DNA of 35,842 nt from Candidatus Faecimonas gallistercoris (GTDB lineage Bacteria; Bacillota_I; Bacilli_A; RF39; UBA660), in assembly GCA_018712565.1 (NCBI GenBank), contig DVGU01000034.1:1-35842 (forward strand), in the 5' to 3' direction. A program made the translations under genes and the position numbers. Under the pieces are notes generated by a model, which saw only the letters and a program-made list of their open reading frames with translations, was not told the DNA's origin and made no database searches. Position 1 is the stretch's first letter. Every line of letters starts with the position of its first letter. This document shows, in pieces, positions 14,117 through 23,535 of the stretch.

Positions 14117-16802
14117 AAGCTGCTTTTGTATTTGCTTGTTCTTGTGCTTGTTGTTTAGAGGCATATTCACTTACCATTTTAGTTATATCGTTTTCATAAG
14201 AATTATTATTATTGTATGTTTGTGTAGCCTTAGCACATTGATAAGCTAGAGCAGCTGTTCCAGCAGCTCCTAATAGTGTTGTTTGTAAATCGCTTGGTAA
14301 ACTTTGAAGAGCTTGTACTTGTTCTATGGATAATCCAGCTAGGGTATCACCCATATCTGTTACATCTGCCATGGCTTTATACATATCAGGAATTGCTTGT
14401 GGATTTTGAACTAAATAATTCATAGCATTTCCAACTTCACTCAATTCAAATTGAGGATGAGATTGCATATACGTATTAAAGCTTGATTCAGCATTTTTAA
14501 TAGTACTGGTTAAAGTATTATTTGCTTTTGTAGCCATATCTGCAAAGGCTGCTGTTACATCACTTTGACTTAAATCTCCTACAGAGTACTTGGCAGTAAT
14601 ATCTTCAATTTGTTGTTGAGCAGCTTCAAAAGAATTTTTGGCAGTTTCATGAGCGATATTATCTGCACTTCTATAGATATCACTACCTGTCCAACCATGT
14701 CCAGCATTTACTGATAGATTACTAGCATTCCTTTCACCTATATTTAGGGTATTTATTGAATCACTATTTGCCTGAGCTTGCATACCTTGATTAAATACAT
14801 CACGTTTTCCAGCAATATCTCTTCCTGTTTGATGTATTTGATCAATCGTTTGTTGATTGGCTGCATTTACTTTGTTAGCGTGATCTTGTTGTTGGTCTAA
14901 AATTTGATCTGCTTTTATATTATGTGTATAAAATGCATTTCCCATTGCAATTGAACCTAAAATTGATGAAGTTGTTACAAATACATTTCTTATAAATGGA
15001 TCATCTCTATAATCCAACTCACCTACCAAAGGCGAATATTGCATTCTACCTTCTGCTTTTGGTCCCCAGAATCCTTCTTTTACTTTTGTCTCATTACTTT
15101 TTAATACTTCGTAATCTATAAAGTTTTTTAGAGCATTTTCATCATCATGTGCTTTTACTGCATCTACTTCTTGGCGCTCTAGAGTAGCTTTTTTACTTTG
15201 AAGTTCTTGTGCATAATCATCCCAGTCATAGCTCTTGGCGAATCTTTTTCCTGGAAGAGACATTTTAGTTCTAGATGCTTTCATATCTTCACTAAAGCCA
15301 TGACTACCACCAGAATACCATTTATTTCCTTCTTTGTAATTTTCTCTGATTTTGCCTATTAATTCGGCTTTACCAGATAATAAGTTGTCTTTCTGGGCTT
15401 GAAGAATTATCCTATCTTCTTCTTTTAATCCTTTTTTAGAAAGTTCTTTATCTATTGTTTGAATGACTTGATAGTCATTAAAAACTTTTTGATATCCCTT
15501 GGCTATTTCTAGATTTATTTTACCGACTTTTTCATTGGCAAATCTTTGCATTCTGTCATTTAATAGAATGTTTAACGCTGTTGGAAAACGGTCTTGAAGT
15601 ACTTGTCCACCTTTATATTCATTCCAAATTACCATTAACCTATCTTCATCTAAGTTGTCAATTCTTTCTTTTAATATTTTCATGGTGTCTTCTTGGTCAT
15701 TTGCTTTATTTCTCCATTTGCTCCAATATTTTTTTATTGTAGCAATTGGTGCTTTTTTTAGGCTAGAGAAAAATTGTGTAATATTATAAAGTTTTTCTTT
15801 TTCACTTAATTCTCTTTTAAAGTTTTTAGTTACTGATATATTAGATGCTTCGTACCTTTCTCCTGCCTTTTTTTGTATATACAAATCTTTTGTCAAGTCT
15901 TGCATAATCTCTTGTAGCGTCCAATCTTTCTTTGGTAATCTTGGAATTTCTTTTTCGTCTTCCTTTGGCTTAGGTAGTCTTGGGATTTCTTTTTCATCCT
16001 CTTTTGGCTTAGGTAATCTTGGAATATCTTTTTCGTCTTCTTTAGGCTTTGGTAGCCTTGGAATGTTTTTGTCATCTTCCCTTGGCTTTGGTAATCTTGG
16101 AATATTTTCATTATTTTGTCTTAGATTTGGTTCATTAGGATTTTCTTTGGTAGGGTTTTTATCTTCCACTCTCTTAGGTGAAAATACACCTAGTTTACTA
16201 AGATTATCGTAATAGTCTGCTAGAAAATTTATATATTCTTGATCTGTTTCATCTGGTTTTCTATTTCTTGGTTTTGCAATTGCTGTTCCATCAAAAAAGC
16301 GAATATTGCCATTTTCATCTAAGTCATAAATATCTAAATTTGGCTTTTGTTGATTGTTTGTTTGTTTTGGGTTTTGTTGTTGTGTAGGATTCTTTGGTCT
16401 AGAATTTGAATTTTGGTTCTTGTTTATATCATTTAATACTATATTTCTTATTTCTTCTTGTAATTCTTCTGGTAAGACTTTTCTAGATGATTTTATTTCT
16501 TCTTCTAATCGTTCTCTTTCTTCAAAGTTTTTCCGATCTGTTTCTTCTCTTGCATAGTCATCTAGAATATTTAATCTTTTTATATTTCGAAGCATATTAT
16601 CATAAGCTCGATTAAGTCTTTGGTTTTCTTCTAAGCTTTTTTGGGCATTTTCAATATAATGATTAATTTTTTCTAGTTCACTATTATATGTTTCTTCAGT
16701 CATATTATCTCTTGCTTGATTTAGATTTCTTATTTCATCATTCAAATGTGCAATTTCATTTTGACTTTCTTCTATTTGTTTCCTTATTTCTTCAATATTC
16801 AT
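14115..16802 (-). CDS. Large coiled-coil protein with tandem proline-rich repeats, unknown
   Basis: 895 residues. Residues ~1-125 are a heptad-like, Glu/Asn-rich coiled coil. Residues ~130-230 are low-complexity Gln/Asn/Pro. Residues 233-291 hold four 13-residue repeats (IPRLPKPKEDEK type) plus a partial fifth. Residues ~300-600 are highly charged and helical. One moderately hydrophobic stretch lies near 604-625 (VTTSSILGSIAMGNAF), and the C-terminal ~270 residues are Ala/Gln/Asn-rich helices. There is no signal peptide and no enzyme motif. The architecture suggests a cytoskeletal, scaffold or surface-associated structural protein. It shares a transcription direction with the DUF1292 gene 18 bases upstream. 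Confidence 0.65.
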   Translation of the reverse strand: MNIEEIRKQIEESQNEIAHLNDEIRNLNQARDNMTEETYNSELEKINHYIENAQKSLEENQRLNRAYDNMLRNIKRLNILDDYAREETDRKNFEERERLEEEIKSSRKVLPEELQEEIRNIVLNDINKNQNSNSRPKNPTQQQNPKQTNNQQKPNLDIYDLDENGNIRFFDGTAIAKPRNRKPDETDQEYINFLADYYDNLSKLGVFSPKRVEDKNPTKENPNEPNLRQNNENIPRLPKPREDDKNIPRLPKPKEDEKDIPRLPKPKEDEKEIPRLPKPKEDEKEIPRLPKKDWTLQEIMQDLTKDLYIQKKAGERYEASNISVTKNFKRELSEKEKLYNITQFFSSLKKAPIATIKKYWSKWRNKANDQEDTMKILKERIDNLDEDRLMVIWNEYKGGQVLQDRFPTALNILLNDRMQRFANEKVGKINLEIAKGYQKVFNDYQVIQTIDKELSKKGLKEEDRIILQAQKDNLLSGKAELIGKIRENYKEGNKWYSGGSHGFSEDMKASRTKMSLPGKRFAKSYDWDDYAQELQSKKATLERQEVDAVKAHDDENALKNFIDYEVLKSNETKVKEGFWGPKAEGRMQYSPLVGELDYRDDPFIRNVFVTTSSILGSIAMGNAFYTHNIKADQILDQQQDHANKVNAANQQTIDQIHQTGRDIAGKRDVFNQGMQAQANSDSINTLNIGERNASNLSVNAGHGWTGSDIYRSADNIAHETAKNSFEAAQQQIEDITAKYSVGDLSQSDVTAAFADMATKANNTLTSTIKNAESSFNTYMQSHPQFELSEVGNAMNYLVQNPQAIPDMYKAMADVTDMGDTLAGLSIEQVQALQSLPSDLQTTLLGAAGTAALAYQCAKATQTYNNNNSYENDITKMVSEYASKQQAQEQANTKAA
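15930..16106 (-). repeat. 39-bp in-frame tandem repeat
   Basis: Four 39-bp units and a partial fifth encode 13-residue units IPRLPKP(K/R)ED(E/D)K with a variable N, D or E between. Copies differ by synonymous and a few conservative changes, so this is an expanded but ageing array that could still vary in copy number. Confidence 0.85.
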
Positions 16803-16820
16803 ATTTTTTCACCCTCACCA

Positions 16821-17087
16821 TTAATCATTTGCTATCTTTTCTAATACCTTTTGTACCATTTCTAATTCTTTTTGATCTGTAATATTTTCAAGTTCTCCTG
16901 TTCCAATCATTGTATCATAATAACCTACATAAATATTTTCTCTTCCATTTTTTGCTATACTATGATCTGAATAACCAATATATACTCTATTTAATTCTTC
17001 GTTTTCAAAGGTAAATAATATATCACAGTCTACTTCTTTTCCATTTTTTACGATTGTTATTTTTCCTAAATCATCTACTTGTTCCAT
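16821..17087 (-). CDS. DUF1292-family protein
   Basis: An 88-residue acidic protein of the DUF1292 family, which includes Bacillus YrzB and is widespread in Bacillota. The pattern is a nucleotide-sized beta-rich core (GKEVDCDILFTFENEELNRVY, then IYVGYYD) followed by an acidic C-terminal helix (DQKELEMVQKVLEKIAND). Function is unknown across the family. The ATG has a GGGAGG site. It lies 18 bases before the 895-residue protein gene and is probably co-transcribed with it. Confidence 0.72.
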   Translation of the reverse strand: MEQVDDLGKITIVKNGKEVDCDILFTFENEELNRVYIGYSDHSIAKNGRENIYVGYYDTMIGTGELENITDQKELEMVQKVLEKIAND

Positions 17088-17128
17088 TGTAATCCTCCCT
17101 ATTCTTTCTAATTATATCATATAATATT

Positions 17129-17683
17129 TTATTTGTCTTCCGTAATCTTTACGTTTACATATTCATCTTTACTTGGTATTTTACGTTGTACTAATTTTAG
17201 GGTATATACTATTTTTTCTTTCTTATCTTTTTCTAGACGTAAATTTTTAATTTTCTTTTTTCCGTCTAATAATTCATAATTCTTTTCACTACTATATAAC
17301 TCTACATCTATTTTACTAGTTTTTTTCATCGATACTTTTATTTGGTACTTTATTGCTTCTTCATTTATTTTATCATCGATATAGTTTGTTAGTTGAATTC
17401 GATATTCTTTACTTTGATTTTTTTCTATACCATTCATATTTACTTTAATATCGATACCATCTGCTAATTCTTCCTTGGTAAGAGGAACTTTAATATCATA
17501 CCTTTCATTTTTATGCTCAGCATTCTGGGTAATTAATATGATAGCAAGTACGAAGACCACTACACATAATGCTAAAAATATTACTAGTAGTGCTTTTGTA
17601 CTATTATCTTTCTTGATAGACTTGCTGTTTTTTTTCGTGTTCTTTTTATTCGTATTTACTTTTCTTTTTTTTGCTTGTGCCAT
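17129..17683 (-). CDS. Membrane-anchored protein with basic N-terminus, unknown
   Basis: A 184-residue protein. Residues 1-28 are almost entirely Lys/Asn/Thr/Ser, followed by a transmembrane helix at ~31-53, so the basic tail is cytoplasmic and may touch nucleic acid or the membrane surface. The outer domain (~55-184) is beta-rich and charged (KEYRIQLTNYI, KIDVELYSSEK). No family is recognised. AGGAGGT precedes the ATG. It lies 11 bases after the guanine deaminase-like gene in the same direction, suggesting one transcript from 19478 leftward. Confidence 0.6.
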   Translation of the reverse strand: MAQAKKRKVNTNKKNTKKNSKSIKKDNSTKALLVIFLALCVVVFVLAIILITQNAEHKNERYDIKVPLTKEELADGIDIKVNMNGIEKNQSKEYRIQLTNYIDDKINEEAIKYQIKVSMKKTSKIDVELYSSEKNYELLDGKKKIKNLRLEKDKKEKIVYTLKLVQRKIPSKDEYVNVKITEDK

Positions 17684-17694
17684 TGTTTTACCTC

Positions 17695-18138
17695 CTAATA
17701 TACTTCTCCATCATATTTTTTAAATAAATCTTTACAGTTTTTGTTATTTATTTCTATTTTTTCTAATAACTGATTATTTCCTGATAGATATTCATATATG
17801 TCGTCGTCTTTGAAGCCTGCTTTAGAAGCATCTTTTCTGTTGCTTCCATAATATACTTTTTTTATATTTGCCCAGATAATTGCCGATAAACACATGGGGC
17901 ATGGCTCACAGGTGCTATAAATTATACAATCACTAAGATTTTTGGTATTTAGTTTCTTGCAAGCCATTCTTATAGCTAATATTTCGGCATGAGCGGTTGG
18001 ATCATTTGTTTTTAGTACCTGATTATGTGCCTTGGCGATTATAGTTTTATTTTTATCTATAATGACAGCTCCAAATGGTCCTCCTTCTTGATTATTCATT
18101 CCTATCATAGCTTCTTTTTCTGCTTCCTCTAGATACAT
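17695..18138 (-). CDS. guaD: Guanine deaminase (cytidine-deaminase-like zinc enzyme)
   Basis: A 147-residue protein of the CDA/dCMP deaminase fold. The zinc site is complete: H50-A-E52 and the CEPCPMC motif with C80 and C83. The context resembles Bacillus subtilis GuaD closely (GGPFGAVI, NDPTAHAEILAIR, CEPCPMCLSAIIWA, DASKAGFKDD), and length matches. Expected reaction: guanine to xanthine plus ammonia, in purine salvage. A related base or nucleoside deaminase is the main alternative; tRNA adenosine deaminase is less likely because of the GGPFGA context. The ATG has an AGGAGG site 6-7 bases upstream. Confidence 0.8.
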   Translation of the reverse strand: MYLEEAEKEAMIGMNNQEGGPFGAVIIDKNKTIIAKAHNQVLKTNDPTAHAEILAIRMACKKLNTKNLSDCIIYSTCEPCPMCLSAIIWANIKKVYYGSNRKDASKAGFKDDDIYEYLSGNNQLLEKIEINNKNCKDLFKKYDGEVY

Positions 18139-18152
18139 AAAAAGTCCTCCTT

Positions 18153-19478
18153 TTAACTCATTAATTGAGTAAGTACCGTTGTAATTTTTTGATTCATTAA
18201 TTCTTGCTGATTTGAAGTTAAGGTACTAGCCAAGGCAGAATTAGATACATCTTCTGTTATTGTCGTATCATTTGTCGAATGCATTTTCATTGTAACTGTT
18301 CCATCCAAAATTGTCGTCTGTTTGGCAGCAATATTTAAAGATATTGTAGCAGTACTATCGTATGATGTAGATTTCTTTAAATTAGTCATTTGATAATTAT
18401 AGCCAATATCTATATTCATATCTTCGGTTATAATTTTTGCTATTACATCATAATTGGTATCGGTTTTACTAATAGAGATACTTCCTAGATCATTATTTTT
18501 ATCATCGGTTATTTTTACTTCTGTCTTTTCATCTTGGGTTGTTATTTCTAATTTTGTTAGAGATTCTCCTTCATGAATTTCAACTACATTTTGATTATTT
18601 TCTTTTGAATATATGATACTATTTTTATCATCTGTTTTTAATTCATATTTCATTACTCGTGGTAACAGTTTATTTACATATATATTAAATTTTATCGTTT
18701 TCATACCAGATACATCTTTTTTTGTAATTGTCTTTTTTGAAAAATCTTTATTTAAGCTAGTCATTATTTGATTGGCCTTGGTATCATTTTTTAAGTCTTT
18801 TAATATGTTATTTGCTAATTCAACAAAGTTATCTTCCGTTAAAGTCATGGTTATTACTTTATATTGGTCTTGATAACTTTCTGATAAATATTCTTCTTTT
18901 ATGTTATTAGATAGCGACTCTTGTATTTTTTCTATCATATATTTTGTATTATCTATCGTGGTAGTGGAAGAGTTTAAAGACTCAAAATAATTGTTGTTAC
19001 CATTATTAATATAGGAGTTGGTAATGCCATCTATATAATAATATTCTGTTGCATTATTTACCAAATATTTTGTATTGATTAGTGGCTGTCCAGATAATTT
19101 ACTATCATAATTTACAAAGAGATTTTTGTTCTTTTTATCTTGTACTATGGTAATGTTATTTTCTGTATTTGTTAGATTTTTTAATAAATTAGCAATGGAT
19201 GCATACGTTGGATCCATGGTAGATAGCGATTGAAAGTAGTCACTTTGTAAATCAAATTTAATAGTTCCTGTTGTCTTAAAATTTTCTTCTAAACCTGTTT
19301 TATCTTCTTGATTTATTAAGTTTGTTACATTTTCACTCATTTCTTTTATTACTGAAGTTGTAATGTATTTCGGTGAAGTAAGATAAGTTAACACTCCTCC
19401 ACCAACTAATAATAAAATACCTAAAATAACTAATATTATTATGGGCTTTTTACTCTTTTTTTTAGTCTCTTCTTCCAT
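18153..19478 (-). CDS. Membrane-anchored extracytoplasmic protein, unknown
   Basis: A 441-residue protein with a short charged cytoplasmic start (MEEETKKKSKKP), one transmembrane helix (~13-31, IIILVILGILLLVGGG) and a long Thr/Asn/Ser-rich outer domain of beta character. Its overall design (repeated KMHSTNDT/TITTQDEKTEV-type strands, no cysteine pairs, no enzyme motif) resembles cell-envelope proteins of unknown function in Bacillota. A promoter lies at 19503-19531 and a GGAG site about ten bases before the ATG. It appears to be the first gene of a transcript that continues into the deaminase and downstream genes. Confidence 0.65.
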   Translation of the reverse strand: MEEETKKKSKKPIIILVILGILLLVGGGVLTYLTSPKYITTSVIKEMSENVTNLINQEDKTGLEENFKTTGTIKFDLQSDYFQSLSTMDPTYASIANLLKNLTNTENNITIVQDKKNKNLFVNYDSKLSGQPLINTKYLVNNATEYYYIDGITNSYINNGNNNYFESLNSSTTTIDNTKYMIEKIQESLSNNIKEEYLSESYQDQYKVITMTLTEDNFVELANNILKDLKNDTKANQIMTSLNKDFSKKTITKKDVSGMKTIKFNIYVNKLLPRVMKYELKTDDKNSIIYSKENNQNVVEIHEGESLTKLEITTQDEKTEVKITDDKNNDLGSISISKTDTNYDVIAKIITEDMNIDIGYNYQMTNLKKSTSYDSTATISLNIAAKQTTILDGTVTMKMHSTNDTTITEDVSNSALASTLTSNQQELMNQKITTVLTQLMS

Positions 19479-19502
19479 ATTATACTCACTCCTATTATCT
19501 TC

Positions 19503-19531
19503 ATTATAGCAAAGATGGTATTTCTTGTCGA
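19503..19531 (-). promoter_or_regulatory. Promoter of the 18153-19478 gene
   Basis: Minus strand: TCGACA (19526-19531), a 17-base spacer, TATAAT (19503-19508). One mismatch at -35 and a perfect -10. Confidence 0.75.
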
Positions 19532-19575
19532 TAGAAATGTCTTTTTTTGTCGTAGATTATTTTTGCTTTATAACA

Positions 19576-19609
19576 AGAAAAAACAAGATTTTGATTCAAT
19601 AATCTTGTT
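19576..19609 (-). terminator. Terminator closing the mraZ-initiated division operon
   Basis: Minus strand: 9-bp stem AACAAGATT/AATCTTGTT (19601-19609 with 19582-19590), then a run of six T. It lies directly after the 19613 gene and before the next promoter. Confidence 0.8.
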
Positions 19610-19612
19610 CAT

Positions 19613-20143
19613 TTATTCCATACATGAAGATAGTACGCTAATTTGGTAAGGAACTGTTTTTTTCATTGGTTGTCCACTACTAGAATATTCTGCTGTAACT
19701 GTTAATTTAATTTCTTCTCCAGGATTTAATTCTTGATTGATAATATCATTATGATTTATGATTACTGGTAATATAGAATTTGCTTGGTTATTATTATTTA
19801 AGTAGTCTGGACTTTCAGCTAGACCATCTATTTTAGCTTTTAAATTTCCATTATTTTTGATGGTTATAATATAAGTTAGAGTGTCTTTAGGATTGGCTAA
19901 GTAAAAGATCAGTTCGGCTGTTTTTCCATTGTTTATAATACTATTTTCTCCTGTTGGTAATGTAGTACCACCTTTAATTGCTGTTCCTTCTTGAATTCTG
20001 ACAATAGAGACATCATAGGTTTTTTCTATTTTTTCATTTTCATTTAACTTCATTGCTATTAAAGCAAATCCTATACTTAGTAGGACTATTGTAATACATA
20101 AGATGATAATAATTATATTTTTGTTTTTTATTATTTTTTTCAT
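19613..20143 (-). CDS. Membrane-anchored protein with Ig-like outer domain, last gene of the division operon
   Basis: A 176-residue protein from the ATG at 20141-20143, which has a GGGAG site six bases upstream and overlaps the previous stop (ATGA). After a Lys/Asn start, one transmembrane helix (~9-30) leads to a beta-rich outer domain (YDVSIVRIQEG, TYIITIKNNGNLKAKI, EIKLTVTAEYSSSG). The latter looks like an immunoglobulin-like or DUF11-type sandwich, as in TasA/CalY-related proteins; this is a fold-level guess. Function is unknown. Its place in the dcw operon suggests an envelope role. Confidence 0.62.
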   Translation of the reverse strand: MKKIIKNKNIIIIILCITIVLLSIGFALIAMKLNENEKIEKTYDVSIVRIQEGTAIKGGTTLPTGENSIINNGKTAELIFYLANPKDTLTYIITIKNNGNLKAKIDGLAESPDYLNNNNQANSILPVIINHNDIINQELNPGEEIKLTVTAEYSSSGQPMKKTVPYQISVLSSCME

Positions 20144-21036
20144 GAGCAACTCCCTTTTCTTTTTTCTTCTTGTGAACCATTATAGCAAAAGATATATTCT
20201 CTGTTTTTAGATGGTATCCCAATTTCTGCATATACTTTATAATTTTTAATATAATACCAGCTACTTGTTGTTGGATATATTTCATTATTATTATCCCCTG
20301 GAATATATTGAATTGGCATATCTTCATTATTTCTATTTTGGTTTTTCACTTTAGCATTTATCATATAAGTATTTATTTTTTGATATATTGTATCAGCATA
20401 CATAGCTGCTTGGTCTTCAGTTATTTCTTTTTCTGATGATGTTTGTTCATTTGAAGTTGTTGTGGTATCTTTTATATCATCCATCAACTCTCTAGAGATA
20501 AAATATAGTTCCCAGAGAATTTCTGAATCTTGTGTTGCTGATATATTTTCTTGTTCTGCTTTGATTTGTAAAGTTGATTTTTCTTCAATTATTTGTGATG
20601 TAGTTTGGTTTTCATTTAGAGTTGATTGTACTAGTGATACTACTTTTTTAAATACTGTATCATCCTTATAATTTATTAAAGTGATGGTTTGATTTTCTAT
20701 TAAGTGATTATCGATTAACTTTTCAATTATTTCTGGTATAGCTTTATTTATGTTTTTTCCTTCGATATTTTGATTTACTAAGACCGCAGTTTTTTGATTT
20801 TCTATAAAGATAAAAGATAGGTTATTTTTTTCATTAATGACTAGAAAAAATTCTGGGCCATTTGCTACTTTTACTTCTATTGCGGTTGCATATTCTTTAT
20901 TTGAAAACATTTTTTCACTGCTTCCTAGACTTGCTTGATATTCAGGCCAGGCTTTAAATATAAATAATATTATTACTACAATGAAAATTGCTATTATTTC
21001 TAAAATATATAATCTTTTTTCTATTTTTGTACTCAT
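20140..21036 (-). CDS. Membrane-anchored protein of unknown function in the division operon
   Basis: A 298-residue protein with one transmembrane helix (~8-28) near a short cytoplasmic start, and an acidic, Thr/Gln/Glu-rich outer region with a low-complexity patch (DTTTTSNEQTSSEKEITEDQ). The last part has aromatic residues (SSWYYIKNYKVYAEI) and a CYNG...SCS tail that may form a disulphide. It starts ten bases after pbp2 with an AGGTG site and overlaps the next gene by four bases. I do not recognise a family; it is not a standard dcw gene such as mraY or murD. Confidence 0.6.
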   Translation of the reverse strand: MSTKIEKRLYILEIIAIFIVVIILFIFKAWPEYQASLGSSEKMFSNKEYATAIEVKVANGPEFFLVINEKNNLSFIFIENQKTAVLVNQNIEGKNINKAIPEIIEKLIDNHLIENQTITLINYKDDTVFKKVVSLVQSTLNENQTTSQIIEEKSTLQIKAEQENISATQDSEILWELYFISRELMDDIKDTTTTSNEQTSSEKEITEDQAAMYADTIYQKINTYMINAKVKNQNRNNEDMPIQYIPGDNNNEIYPTTSSWYYIKNYKVYAEIGIPSKNREYIFCYNGSQEEKRKGSCS

Positions 21037-21046
21037 ATTTCACCTA

Positions 21047-23206
21047 CTAACCTGTAAATTTAGGTTTTAATTCTAGAGTAATTTCCATATTTTCTGTTAT
21101 TTTTGTTCCTTCTTTTATATTTTGACTAGTTACATACCCTACTCCATTTAATTTAACCTTTACTCCTAAAAGATTTAGTAAGCTATTAGCAACTTTTGAT
21201 GATAATCCTGTTACATTTGGTATTTTTAGTTCTTGATCATTGGTAATTAAATATATAGTATCTTGGTTGGTAATTTTATCTTTTTTTTCTGGATATTGTT
21301 TTACTACTTTAGTACCATTTCCTATCACTGTATATTTTATTTTTTCGGAGTTCAATGTTGTTTTTACTGTTTCTAAGTTTTGATTTATAAAGCTTGGAAT
21401 ATTATATTCTGTTACTTCTACGGTTGATGATGTGGTGTTATCATCATTATAATATTTTGCAGCATTATTTACGATTTCTTTAATGGCATTTGATAGAGGT
21501 TTTTGACTACCCCCAGATGGTCTTTTTACAGAAGCATAAATAATTAGTTTAGGCTTACTCTTAGGATAGATACCTGCAAAAGAGGAGATGATATCTTCTT
21601 TTCCTGATAGATATCCTCTACCATTTTCATCAGCTATCTGAGCTGTTCCTGTTTTTCCTATTAATTCTTTACTTGGTATTCTGAAACCACTACCGGTATT
21701 TCCTATTCCATTAACACAATCATCCATTAATTGAATCATTTTTTGAACGGTTTCTGTTGATGCTACCCGTTCTATTTCTGTTCTTTTATTTTTTAATATT
21801 ACTTCATTGGTGTCTGGATCAATGATTTTCTTTACTACGAAAGGTTCTAGAAGCATTCCATCATTTGTTAAAGCTGTCATCGCTTTTACATTTTGAATTG
21901 GCGTTGTGGTAATTCCTTGTCCAAATCCAGCGTTGTAAATTTCAGTTTCGTATTTAAATTCTAAGTTTCCTGCTTCTTCATTCGGTAAGGTTATTCCTGT
22001 TTTTCTTCCAAATCCAAGTTTTTTAAAATATTGGCGTAACATAGTACTACTCATATGTCGATTAATCAAATTAATAACTCCTACATTACTACTCATGGCA
22101 TAACCTTTATCGAAGGTGATAGTTCCCCATCCATTCCGATTCCAGTCACCAATTTCTGTTCCGTCTTCCGTGGTATAAACTCCAGAATGATAAGTTTCTT
22201 GGCCGTTATATACTCCATTTTCCATTGCTGCCATGTAAGTGAATGTTTTCATTGTGGATCCTGGTTCGTATGGTGAGGCTATGGTTGGATCTAGATAGTT
22301 TGTAATATTTCTTATATTGGGATCAAATGATGGAGAAGTTGCTGTTGCTATTAAAGCTCCTGTATTTGCATCCATAATTGTGATATTAAACCATTCCCAA
22401 TCATAATCAATATCTGCATTATTAATGGCTTGCTCTACAAAAAATTGAATATTAGAATCAATTGTTAAATAGATGTCTTTTCCTTGTGTCGCTTCTTTTC
22501 TTCTTTCAGGAGAATCCACAATTTTATATCCTTGTAGGTCCTTTTGATATTGGACATATCCATCTTCTCCCTTTAATATTTTATCATAATACTCTTCGAT
22601 TCCCATCTCACCAGACAAAGTTTCTTCTCCAGTTTTTTCATCCGTTTCGGTTTTTGCATAACCCACGGTATATGAGGCAAAATCTCCTTTTGGATAATAT
22701 CTTCTAAAACTTTCTATAAAATCAATTCCTGGTAAATCTAGAACGTCAATTTTATTTTTGGTTAATTCTGATAGATTACTTCCCTTAGAACCAAATTCTG
22801 TTTGATATACTCCTTCTTTAGATAAATATTTTAATACATCTTCTTCACTCATGCCTAAAATAGGTGCTAATGCCTTAGCTGTTTTCTCCTTATCTACTAC
22901 GTGCTGGGGATTATTTTTATCCGTTGTTCTTTTTGCATCTAGATAAGCGATAATCTTGTATGATGAAACATTTTGAGCTAAGACATCTCCATCTGATGTA
23001 TAAATACTACCTCGTTTGGCAGATAAAATTTCTGTTGCAGTTGTTCTTTTACTAGCTAACTCTTTTAAATTAATACCATCAATCTTAGATGAAATTCCTA
23101 GTTGAATTACTCTTCCTATCATACATGCAAACAAAAAAAGAGAAGCAAAAATTACTATCTTGGAATATCTGATATTATTTTTTTTTCTCTTTTTTGCTTT
23201 TTTCAT
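21047..23206 (-). CDS. pbpB: Class B penicillin-binding protein 2 (FtsI/PbpB-type) with PASTA domains
   Basis: A 719-residue septal peptidoglycan transpeptidase. In order: a basic cytoplasmic tail, an anchor helix (~15-35), the pedestal/dimerisation domain, and the transpeptidase domain with STMK (S317 acylated by substrate or beta-lactam, K320), SSN (372-374) and KTG (518-520). Two PASTA-type modules follow from ~610 to 719. All catalytic motifs are present, unlike in the truncated paralogue at 9189. It acts with FtsL and FtsW at the division site, cross-linking new wall. It lies 11 bases after ftsL in the mraZ-rsmH-ftsL-pbp order standard for Bacillota. Confidence 0.93.
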   Translation of the reverse strand: MKKAKKRKKNNIRYSKIVIFASLFLFACMIGRVIQLGISSKIDGINLKELASKRTTATEILSAKRGSIYTSDGDVLAQNVSSYKIIAYLDAKRTTDKNNPQHVVDKEKTAKALAPILGMSEEDVLKYLSKEGVYQTEFGSKGSNLSELTKNKIDVLDLPGIDFIESFRRYYPKGDFASYTVGYAKTETDEKTGEETLSGEMGIEEYYDKILKGEDGYVQYQKDLQGYKIVDSPERRKEATQGKDIYLTIDSNIQFFVEQAINNADIDYDWEWFNITIMDANTGALIATATSPSFDPNIRNITNYLDPTIASPYEPGSTMKTFTYMAAMENGVYNGQETYHSGVYTTEDGTEIGDWNRNGWGTITFDKGYAMSSNVGVINLINRHMSSTMLRQYFKKLGFGRKTGITLPNEEAGNLEFKYETEIYNAGFGQGITTTPIQNVKAMTALTNDGMLLEPFVVKKIIDPDTNEVILKNKRTEIERVASTETVQKMIQLMDDCVNGIGNTGSGFRIPSKELIGKTGTAQIADENGRGYLSGKEDIISSFAGIYPKSKPKLIIYASVKRPSGGSQKPLSNAIKEIVNNAAKYYNDDNTTSSTVEVTEYNIPSFINQNLETVKTTLNSEKIKYTVIGNGTKVVKQYPEKKDKITNQDTIYLITNDQELKIPNVTGLSSKVANSLLNLLGVKVKLNGVGYVTSQNIKEGTKITENMEITLELKPKFTG

Positions 23207-23217
23207 CTACTCACATC

Positions 23218-23517
23218 CTATTTATCTTCTGTTACAGTTTTTATATTATTATTATTATAACTTAATCCTTGTTCTTCTGCAACTTCTTGAATTTTTGTAA
23301 GGGATGCTAATTCATCGATTGTCATTGCCAAACTTTCATTTGTCTTTTCCTGTTCTTCTATTTTTTGTTTTTGTTTTTCGACCTCATAATTAATATTTGC
23401 TAAGGTAGCTTTAGAAAAAACTATGGATACAGGAGAAATTACTAATAAGAATACCGCTAATGTATATATTAGTTTTTCAAACTTTGATAATTTTAATCTT
23501 TTTTTTACTTTTCTCAT
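23218..23517 (-). CDS. ftsL: Cell division protein FtsL
   Basis: A 99-residue bitopic membrane protein: a basic N-terminus (MRKVKKRLKLSK), a transmembrane helix at ~16-36, then an extracellular leucine-zipper-like coiled coil (~38-75, KQKQKIEEQEKTNESLAM). This is the FtsL plan; FtsL joins DivIC and DivIB in the divisome and positions the septal synthase. The sequence is poorly conserved, as usual, so the call rests on size, topology and the position between rsmH and pbp2. An AAAAGGAG site precedes the ATG. Confidence 0.85.
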   Translation of the reverse strand: MRKVKKRLKLSKFEKLIYTLAVFLLVISPVSIVFSKATLANINYEVEKQKQKIEEQEKTNESLAMTIDELASLTKIQEVAEEQGLSYNNNNIKTVTEDK

Positions 23518-23535
23518 TTTTTGCTCCTTTTTATT

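Noticed and set aside
15893-16111. 72-residue frame over the tandem repeats
   Set aside because: It is an out-of-frame reading of the 39-bp repeats inside the 895-residue protein gene; the repeat makes any frame look periodic.
20040-20327. 95-residue frame across the 20140-21036 gene end
   Set aside because: It overlaps two well-supported genes joined by an ATGA overlap, and its composition is that of an out-of-frame reading.
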